Positions 49,596-54,663 of a DNA stretch of 54,663 nucleotides are shown piece by piece. The position numbers and the translations under genes are program-made. Position 1 is the first letter of the stretch. Each line of letters starts with the position of its first letter. The stretch is from the NCBI GenBank assembly GCA_011605725.1, contig JAAOZP010000008.1, forward strand, positions 1 through 54,663, written 5' to 3'. Source of the DNA: Nitrososphaerota archaeon (GTDB taxonomy: Archaea; Thermoproteota; EX4484-205; JAAOZP01). The notes beneath the pieces were generated by a model. The model did no database searches and was not told the DNA's origin. It saw nothing but the letters and a program-made list of their open reading frames with translations.

Positions 49596-49705
49596 AGGTA
49601 ATAAACGTCCGACGGGTTAATAAGTCGTATCCAGCCTTAACGCCTAATTCTGTGAAACTTCTCCCAATTTAGCTGTTTGGCACCCTAGCCTTATTTAAGC
49701 ATCCC
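49596..49705. other. Gap between E1-like gene and dead VapC
   Basis: AT-rich, includes GGTTAATAAGTC and TAATAAACG, a possible promoter of the E1-like gene on the minus strand. No other feature. Confidence 0.3.
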
Positions 49706-49853
49706 TTAGATCTCACTGATGTTCCGGTAGCTGAAAGCAATCTTTAATTCACCCGAGTAAGCCCTTAAATATAAGTTTCTAACGAAGGTGCTACCAGGCT
49801 CCTTCACATACCTTTTTATCACGCTACTCGAGATATACTGTCTCCCCTTCCAT
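49706..49853 (-). pseudogene. Degenerate VapC PIN-domain toxin
   Basis: ATG 49853 reads MEGETVYLE and stops. The next frame continues SSVIKRYVKEPGSTFVRNLY then LRAYSGELKIAFSYRNISEI and stops. The family reads about YLDSSVIVKRYVxEPGS. So there is a frameshift at the first catalytic Asp (D lost, Glu then a shift), a missing Val codon after SSVI, and a nonsense codon before the middle helix; the catalytic Asp cluster beyond is absent. It lies 11 bases after the RHH antitoxin gene. It follows the antitoxin directly, so it was a VapBC pair whose toxin has died. Confidence 0.82.
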
Positions 49854-49864
49854 TTCTTATTACT

Positions 49865-50089
49865 CTAATCAGCTTGCTTACAAGACCCCTTCAGGCTCAA
49901 CGGGCTCGATTCTATTTCACAGGCTTCGAGGCTCCCGCTTTCAATTAATGCCTGCCCGATGAGATCCTCTGCCATTTCCTCCCTAATAACTTCTTCCAGC
50001 ATTTTAGTTACCTCCACCCCGTTTTTCAACGCATATGCCTTGAATTTCTCCCATAGCTCCTTGTCGAGATATATGCTAGTCTTAACCAC
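49865..50089 (-). CDS. Ribbon-helix-helix (VapB/CopG-type) antitoxin
   Basis: 74 residues from GTG 50089 (VKTSIYLDKELWEKFKAYAL, KNGVEVTKMLEEVIREEMAE). SD AGGAGG lies eight bases before it; GTG 50098 would sit on the SD. The V-K-T-S-I-Y-L strand is the DNA-binding ribbon of CopG-like proteins. Its toxin partner is now a pseudogene (49706-49853). It survives with an intact operator-like repeat, so it may regulate itself or other loci. Confidence 0.78.
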   Translation of the reverse strand: MVKTSIYLDKELWEKFKAYALKNGVEVTKMLEEVIREEMAEDLIGQALIESGSLEACEIESSPLSLKGSCKQAD

Positions 50090-50112
50090 TACAAGCACCT
50101 CCTATACAGAAT

Positions 50113-50129
50113 ATACCGAAAATCGGTAT
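50113..50129 (-). promoter_or_regulatory. Inverted-repeat operator upstream of the RHH antitoxin
   Basis: ATACCGA AAA TCGGTAT: perfect 7-bp arms, 24-40 bp upstream of the start, next to a TATA-like TTAAATAC (minus strand, about 50128-50136). Good candidate site for the antitoxin. Confidence 0.5.
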
Positions 50130-50493
50130 TTAAGTCTCATTCTCTAGAAGGATTGCCGTGAAACTGGATGTAGCATGTACCCACACCCTTAAAAACGTAA
50201 AGAAATGAACAGGCGTTAACCTATCTATGAAAGATTTTAAGACTGTTGACTTTTTTAAGACATCACGACAGCATGCTAAGAATATGTTTTGTTTTCAGTT
50301 TCAGGAAGCTGCGGATCCAGCGTGCGCTTTTTTTCTAGCATTTTTTTAATTTTGTTTTCTAACCCCTTTTTAGAAGCCCCTCTGATTATTATTTTCCAAC
50401 AGACGAATAAACATTCCGCTTTGCTCTCAAGCTTTAATGGTTGAGTTACTTAAGAGCGGAAATGGATAGGGTAGAGGTGATTAAAAATGGACC
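50130..50493. other. Gap with a possible cryptic ORF and no named gene
   Basis: The minus strand is open about 50276-50454 and reads, among others, ESKAECLFVCWKIIIRGASK then KGLENKIKKMLEKKR, ending ETENKTYS-stop. No start codon fits, and no family is recognised. CAGCGTGCGCTTTTTTT at 50319-50335 is a GC element of the same class. Otherwise T-rich and featureless. Confidence 0.25.
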
Positions 50494-50508
50494 AACGATA
50501 AATATTTA
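50494..50508 (+). promoter_or_regulatory. TATA-like box of the MoaD-like gene
   Basis: CGATAAATATTTAAG lies about 35-45 bp before the ATG at 50541. AAAGAGGATTAGC precedes the start. Confidence 0.45.
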
Positions 50509-50540
50509 AGCTAGCAGACCTAAAAAGAAAGAGGATTAGC

Positions 50541-50819
50541 ATGGCTAAGGTCAAGGTAAAATATTTAGGTGCAATAGAAATAATGGTCGGAAAAAGAAAT
50601 GAGGAAATTATTGCAGAAAGTTTTAAAGAATTGGTAAATAAAATTGGAAATAAGTACAAGAAACTAGGAGAGTATTTGAAAATGTATGATGAAAAAATTA
50701 CTGATCCTCCTATAGTCATCTTATACAACAGCTCTTTTATAAGGAGTATTGAGAATTATGAAGGGAAAATTAAAGACGGAGACGAAGTCGTGTTAATGGG
50801 TATTATTGGCGGCGGATAA
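50541..50819 (+). CDS. MoaD/ThiS-like beta-grasp sulfur carrier 1
   Basis: 92 residues, ending in Gly-Gly (GIIGGG). VKVKYLGAIEIMVGKRNEEI, VLYNSSFIRSIENYEG, KIKDGDEVVLMGIIGGG. Full length for the family (80-95). The C-terminal glycine is the site made into a thiocarboxylate or conjugated by an E1. It is divergent from the sulfur operon, on the other strand, so probably separately regulated. It may serve molybdopterin, tRNA thiolation, protein conjugation (SAMP-like) or the neighbouring sulfur pathway. Confidence 0.82.
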   Translation: MAKVKVKYLGAIEIMVGKRNEEIIAESFKELVNKIGNKYKKLGEYLKMYDEKITDPPIVILYNSSFIRSIENYEGKIKDGDEVVLMGIIGGG

Positions 50820-50916
50820 TTTTATGTAATACACGTCTACATGGAAACAGAAAAGTGTGCGCATTTCTCGCTTTTTAAGCCTTTAAACTCACTTTTTTAG
50901 CTACCAACCATCAGCG

Positions 50917-51180
50917 CTATTTGGATACTCGAACCAGCATCTTCCATGTCATGTTATCTAATTGTATTACATCAACCTTATAGCCCCTTTCCTCCAATAT
51001 TGGCGGAATATCCCTGACTGACGGAGGATTATCGATCAGTACTTCTAGGACATCTTTAGAGGATAAACTGTTTAGTGCCCTGATTACTAATAGCTGTGGG
51101 TAAGGGCAAACTAACCCACGCGTATCCAGCCTATATAGCCCCTCGCTTACTTTCTCTACCCGTAGTTTATCCTTAATCAT
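50917..51180 (-). CDS. TusA-like sulfur-transfer protein
   Basis: 87 residues. RLDTRGLVCPYPQLLVIRAL carries the C-P-x-P motif whose Cys accepts persulfide. VLIDNPPSVRDIPPILEERG follows, then YKVDVIQLDNMTWKMLV. TusA proteins hand sulfur between a donor and the acceptor pathway. It is last in the minus-strand cluster, seven bases after the sulfite reductase stop. Confidence 0.85.
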   Translation of the reverse strand: MIKDKLRVEKVSEGLYRLDTRGLVCPYPQLLVIRALNSLSSKDVLEVLIDNPPSVRDIPPILEERGYKVDVIQLDNMTWKMLVRVSK

Positions 51181-51187
51181 TACAATT

Positions 51188-52711
51188 CTACCTCCTGATC
51201 CCGAGAGAATTCTTCAATTTCTCATTAGAATGTTTTTTATAAAAGTTGCCTATATCTTCACCAGTTTTTCTATTTCGGATATAGCTAGTTATAAGTGATG
51301 CTACCCTAAACTTCAATTCTTCAGCCGGAACATTTTTTTCAATACATATCCCAAGCGACGGTTTTTCACCTGTACTTCCACCGATAAATATGTCGTAAAC
51401 CTGTATTAGACAATCATTCACTTTTATTTGTTTGCCAATCAACCCTATGTCTGATACTAAGCTTGCACCGCAATCATGAGGACACCCGCTAACATTTATA
51501 CGTAAACCAAGATCGTTCAGAGTTTCGACGCCAAAGTATTCCTCTAAATACTCTACTATATCCTTAAGCATTTTCTTTCCATGCATATCTCTCGCCTTTC
51601 CACAAAAATCCGATGAACAACCCACACTGAGCCATCGCGTCTTGGAACCATTCATAGAGAATCCCGTTTTTGCTAAAGTTTCTAAAACAGTTTTTTTACT
51701 ATCCTCTTTAACGTTAGGTATTATTATGTTTTGTGTAGGTGTAAGCCTAAGTTCTCCGTTTCCAAACTTGTCAGCTAAGTCAGCTATCTGAATCATCAAA
51801 GAGCTCGTTAACCGTCCTCCTAAGATTGGAATATTAATATACCAGTATCCTTCAATTTTCTGCGGCTGTACACCCTCGTGGTCTGCTCTCCTTATAAATA
51901 CTGGTCCATCATATCGCGGAAACTCTCTGCCAATCTTATTCTCTAGAATTGAAATAAATTTCTCTAAACCCCAAGCTTCAACAAGCCATTTAAACCTAGC
52001 TTTAGCTTTGCTCTCCCTATTTCCGTAATCCCTATGAATTTCAACAACTGCGACTGCAATATCAAAAACTTCCTTCGGCTCAATGAAAATCCTTGTTGGT
52101 TTCGCGAGTCTAGGTCCCGGAAGGGAGGGTCCCACACTACCACCAATTAGAATGGTAAAGCCCGTCACTCCTTCACTCCTAACAGCAACAAATGCTAAAT
52201 CGTTTATTACCGCTCTGGTACAGTCGGCACCACAACCAGATATTGATATCTTAAATTTTCTTGGAAGATCGAGGAAATCAGGATTTCCAGTAAAGAATCT
52301 AGTTATTTCTTTAGCAAGAGGATAAGACTCGAATATTTCGTTTCTCTCAATTCCCGATACAGGACAACATACGACATTTCTTACATCTCCGTACTTCGCA
52401 CCCCCAAAACCTTGGCCGCACATGTCGGTCGTAAAACCCATCTTATCCATTACACCGAAGATGTCTAGAGAATCTTCAGCCCTAATCCAATGTAATTGTA
52501 TGTCCTGTCTATCCGTTATCTCAGCAAATCCCCTGCCGTATTTAGAGGATAATAAAGCAATTTCACGAAACTGATCGGATGACAAAACTCCTCCGGGAAT
52601 CTTAATTCTAAGAAAATGTTGGGAACCAGTAGTGTCATAGGGATTACTGTCACGACCGATGGAGTAGCGTCCCACGAACTTTTCAATATCTTCTGCTAAA
52701 CGAAGGGACAA
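51188..52711 (-). CDS. Siroheme/4Fe-4S sulfite (or nitrite) reductase
   Basis: 507 residues with the duplicated half-domains of the family. First half: FLRIKIPGGVLSSDQFREIA, GFAEITDRQDIQLHWIRAED, DMCGQGFGGAKYGDVRNVVC CPVSG. Second: GRLTSSLMIQIADLADKFGN, GELRLTPTQNIIIPNVKED. The Fe-S/siroheme cysteines are SVGCSSDFCGKARD and NVSGCPHDCGASLVSDIGLI. It reduces sulfite to sulfide by six electrons from ferredoxin. The first Cys pair is spaced C-x4-C rather than the usual C-x5-C. It overlaps the ThiF-like gene by 16 bases. Confidence 0.88.
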   Translation of the reverse strand: MSLRLAEDIEKFVGRYSIGRDSNPYDTTGSQHFLRIKIPGGVLSSDQFREIALLSSKYGRGFAEITDRQDIQLHWIRAEDSLDIFGVMDKMGFTTDMCGQGFGGAKYGDVRNVVCCPVSGIERNEIFESYPLAKEITRFFTGNPDFLDLPRKFKISISGCGADCTRAVINDLAFVAVRSEGVTGFTILIGGSVGPSLPGPRLAKPTRIFIEPKEVFDIAVAVVEIHRDYGNRESKAKARFKWLVEAWGLEKFISILENKIGREFPRYDGPVFIRRADHEGVQPQKIEGYWYINIPILGGRLTSSLMIQIADLADKFGNGELRLTPTQNIIIPNVKEDSKKTVLETLAKTGFSMNGSKTRWLSVGCSSDFCGKARDMHGKKMLKDIVEYLEEYFGVETLNDLGLRINVSGCPHDCGASLVSDIGLIGKQIKVNDCLIQVYDIFIGGSTGEKPSLGICIEKNVPAEELKFRVASLITSYIRNRKTGEDIGNFYKKHSNEKLKNSLGIRR

Positions 52712-53907
52712 TTAGCCACAGTCCCCCTATCATAAGGAATACGGCAGTGATCTGTTTTACAAACGCTTTTGCAGACACTAGACCCTAAGCCTCTTATTAC
52801 TATTTCATCATATAAGTGGTGTACTTCCTCTTTACTACTTGCATTAGCAACTATCATTACACCACTCTTTAGGATACTAATCTTTCCTCCAGATTTACTT
52901 GTGAACGTGACTCCTAGATTTGCCTTAACCTCTATATGAAAGTCTCTCGAATTATTAATAAGGTTAACCAGCCTGTCCATTTCAAGATTGAGGTTTTTCT
53001 TTGGAGTCACAATAAAAGTTCTCCCTCCCTCCCTTCCACAAACCTCAAAGATGTTTTCAGCTTCATGACTGAAGTCGATATTGTTTAGCCCGCATACGGG
53101 ACAATTCTCCACCTTAGAAATCTGTATGATTTCGAATGACATTTCGCTAATATCACAATAAAGTAGTTTACTAGCTAACAAAGGTTTCTTTCCAAGAACT
53201 ATCCTTACAGCCTCCGAAACCTCAATGCTTGCCACAATGTTGAGGATTGCTGGATGAACTCCTACAGTGGCACAGGTAGGTAAGACATCTTCATTAATAC
53301 CTCCTAGAAAGCATTCTAAACACGGTGTTTCTCTAGGAATAATTGTCGAAACATTTCCAAAAGTCATTATCGCTGCTCCGTAAACATAGGGTACACCTGT
53401 TTTTAGGCATGCGCGGTTTAATACACGGCGGGGACCAATATGATCTAAGCCGTCGACAATAACATCCATATCCCTTACTATTTCCTCGGCATTCCAGTGG
53501 CTAAGCGACAGGGGTAATGGCTCTACATTTATATTAGGATTTAGCTCCTTTAACCTTTTCGCCGCAACCTCGACCTTGGGATACCCGAGATACTTGGCAC
53601 TGTAAATATATTGCCTCTGAAGGTTGGATATCTCAACTACATCATGGTCAACCAACCTTATATGTCCTACTCCCATGCTGGCTAGCTGCAGAGCAGCAGG
53701 AGAACCTAATCCTCCTAGACCAACTATGCAAATTCTTGCATGCTTAAGTTTAATCTGCCCATCGTAACCAATATGTGGAAGAACTATTTGACGAGAATAG
53801 AATTCAAACTCCTCATCCGAAAGGGAGTGTGGCAAAACCGTTGCTAAATTCTTTTCAGCAGCTCCGGATTTTTCGAGGTTTAGATCAGCCATCTTTTTCA
53901 TCACCAT
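52696..53907 (-). CDS. ThiF/MoeB-like E1 with extra C-terminal domain
   Basis: 403 residues. E1 part (1-265): SRQIVLPHIGYDGQIKLKHA, IVGLGGLGSPAALQLASMGV, RLVDHDVVEISNLQRQYIYS, PCLECF and CPVCGL zinc Cys pairs, LPTCATVGVHPAILNIVASI. Residues about 265-403 are an added domain: GGRTFIVTPKKNLNLEMDRL, SGVMIVANASSKEEVHHLYD, and a Cys-rich tail (SSVCKSVCKTDHC, ANCPFV). The tail has six cysteines and could bind a cluster or relay sulfur. It directly precedes the sulfite reductase, suggesting sulfide is loaded on the carrier it activates. Confidence 0.83.
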   Translation of the reverse strand: MVMKKMADLNLEKSGAAEKNLATVLPHSLSDEEFEFYSRQIVLPHIGYDGQIKLKHARICIVGLGGLGSPAALQLASMGVGHIRLVDHDVVEISNLQRQYIYSAKYLGYPKVEVAAKRLKELNPNINVEPLPLSLSHWNAEEIVRDMDVIVDGLDHIGPRRVLNRACLKTGVPYVYGAAIMTFGNVSTIIPRETPCLECFLGGINEDVLPTCATVGVHPAILNIVASIEVSEAVRIVLGKKPLLASKLLYCDISEMSFEIIQISKVENCPVCGLNNIDFSHEAENIFEVCGREGGRTFIVTPKKNLNLEMDRLVNLINNSRDFHIEVKANLGVTFTSKSGGKISILKSGVMIVANASSKEEVHHLYDEIVIRGLGSSVCKSVCKTDHCRIPYDRGTVANCPFV

Positions 53908-53921
53908 TTCCCAGTAAAGGT

Positions 53922-54212
53922 TTAACCACCACCTATAGCGGGAACTATAGAAATCTTATCACTATCGTTCAACTTGGTTTCTAATCCATTAAGAAAGCGC
54001 ATATCTTTACCATTTACATATATATTTATGAATCTTCTGGGTTTATTATTTTCATCGTAGATCCGGTTTCTAAAGACCTCTCCATATTTAGCTGCCAAAG
54101 CGCTTAAAGCTTCGCCCAACGTTAAGACTTCGACGAATGTTACCTTCTCTCCGGCAATTTTCGCCAAATTTCCGAATATAGCTACCTCCACTCTACCCAT
54201 TTGCATCCACAC
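53922..54212 (-). CDS. MoaD/ThiS-like beta-grasp sulfur carrier 2
   Basis: 96 residues, ending Gly-Gly (VPAIGGG). VEVAIFGNLAKIAGEKVTFV, LTLGEALSALAAKYGEVFRN, RFINIYVNGKDMRFLNGLET, DSDKISIVPAIGGG. It has the insertion typical of MoaD-like proteins with a 90-residue length. It overlaps the threonine-synthase-like gene by 20 bases upstream and is followed by the E1 gene after 14 bases, so all are one operon. It is different enough from carrier 1 to be a separate subfamily. Confidence 0.85.
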   Translation of the reverse strand: MWMQMGRVEVAIFGNLAKIAGEKVTFVEVLTLGEALSALAAKYGEVFRNRIYDENNKPRRFINIYVNGKDMRFLNGLETKLNDSDKISIVPAIGGG

Positions 54213-54663
54213 CTCCTAACCTCACTATCGTCTCATTAACGCGATTAGGCTCAGGCTCTATCTCCACTATATCAGACATGCTGGACAAGAATATTTCTGA
54301 GGATTTGAAACCGCTGCCTGTTATGCAGCAAACAACCTCCTCATCCCTAGATATCTCTCCTTGTTCAACTAACTTTCTAAGGACCGCGATTGAAACTCCT
54401 CCTGCTGGTTCGGCGAAGATTCCTTCTGTTTTCGCCAGTAATTTCATTCCTTCAACTATTTCATTATCCGTAGCGTATTCAGCAAACCCGTTAGATTCTC
54501 TTATTGCTTTTAAGGCGTATATGCCGTCACCGGGATCGCCTATGGCTAAACTCTTAGCGATCGTCTTTGGATTTTCTACCGGGAAAACTTCTTCTGACCT
54601 TAACTTAAAGGCTCTGGCGATAGGCGAGCATCCTTCTGGTTGTGCTCCTATGAGCCTTGTCCC
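54193..54663 (-). CDS. Threonine-synthase-like PLP enzyme, C-terminal part, cut by the window edge
   Basis: 157 residues open to the right edge. GTRLIGAQPEGCSPIARAFK, NPKTIAKSLAIGDPGDGIYA, ATDNEIVEGMKLLAKTEGIF AEPAGGVSIAVL and CCITGSGFKSSE match the fold II PLP family of ThrC and related beta-replacement enzymes. The ThrC phosphate-site end usually reads T-G-H-G-L-K-D. Here it is T-G-S-G-F-K-S, so a different substrate use is plausible. In context with a sulfur carrier and a sulfite reductase it may use O-phosphohomoserine or O-phosphoserine with a thiocarboxylate. Confidence 0.75.
   Translation of the reverse strand, partial: GTRLIGAQPEGCSPIARAFKLRSEEVFPVENPKTIAKSLAIGDPGDGIYALKAIRESNGFAEYATDNEIVEGMKLLAKTEGIFAEPAGGVSIAVLRKLVEQGEISRDEEVVCCITGSGFKSSEIFLSSMSDIVEIEPEPNRVNETIVRLGGVDANG

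Noticed and set aside
50319..50345. Terminator with GC element and T-run for a plus-strand transcript
   Set aside because: No plus-strand gene ends nearby (the last ends at 48788), so I treat the T-run as an AT-rich gap feature only.
1..54663. tRNA or rRNA genes
   Set aside because: I looked for T-loop GGTTCGAATCC-like and acceptor-stem signatures and for rRNA-like conserved blocks in intergenic stretches and saw none that fold convincingly by eye.

Overview
This window reads as archaeal DNA. Supporting signs are TATA-like boxes about 25 bp upstream of near-leaderless starts, GTG/TTG starts, an IS605-type TnpB, VapBC, HEPN-MNT and HicAB cassettes, a Dot1-like small methyltransferase, a long TyrA with an FDX-ACB-like tail, and MoaD/ThiS-like proteins beside archaeal-type E1 enzymes. 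A (hyper)thermophilic Thermoproteota or Korarchaeota-like lineage would fit, but I cannot place it further. By eye 4.2-16.6 kb and 50.5-54.7 kb are AT-rich and 17-49 kb is G+C-richer, so at least the first block looks acquired.

Layout: 0-3.3 kb holds a truncated TnpB, a secreted beta-propeller protein, a VapBC pair and two unknown genes. 3.5-23 kb is a surface-glycan island on the minus strand: glycosyltransferases, an FkbM methyltransferase, a deacetylase, a FemAB-like ligase, a very large LamG membrane protein split by a frameshift, two NAD-dependent epimerases, WecB, a dolichyl-phosphate-sugar synthase-like enzyme and an HEPN-MNT pair. Its distal end is a wrecked flippase and UDP-sugar dehydrogenase. 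22.8-26.5 kb is a toxin-antitoxin junkyard: three DUF4258/DUF2283 pairs, HicA/HicB remnants, a frameshifted antitoxin and a DUF6516-like protein. 27-32.5 kb is a cell-surface cluster of membrane proteins with MG2/Ig-like ectodomains. 32.8-40.1 kb is carbohydrate use (GH35, zinc dehydrogenase, GH3-PA14). 40.2-49.6 kb is mostly housekeeping: TyrA, methyltransferase, GlmU-like enzyme, aldo-keto reductase, nicotinamidase and nicotinate phosphoribosyltransferase, an ABC exporter with a DUF1854-like tail, and an E1-like enzyme. 49.7-50.1 kb is an antitoxin with a dead VapC. 50.5-54.66 kb is a sulfur-assimilation cluster: MoaD/ThiS-like carriers, a ThiF-like activator, a siroheme sulfite reductase, TusA, and the end of a threonine-synthase-like PLP enzyme.

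The most unusual signal is a family of short GC-alternating palindromes (cores such as AGCGCGCGCT, TAGCGCGCTA and GTTAGCGCGTGC). They sit almost only at places where genes are cut. Each joins the end of one broken gene to the start of another fragment, often replacing conserved residues with Ala-Arg codons and a stop. A flippase lacking its middle, an isolated central piece of a UDP-sugar dehydrogenase, a decapitated gene that keeps its ATGA overlap with the next gene, truncated HicA and HicB, and a 60-bp piece of a DUF2283 gene between near-perfect inverted repeats all share this signature. I read them as scars or ends of an undescribed deletion, capture or end-joining process. Assembly error has to be excluded first.
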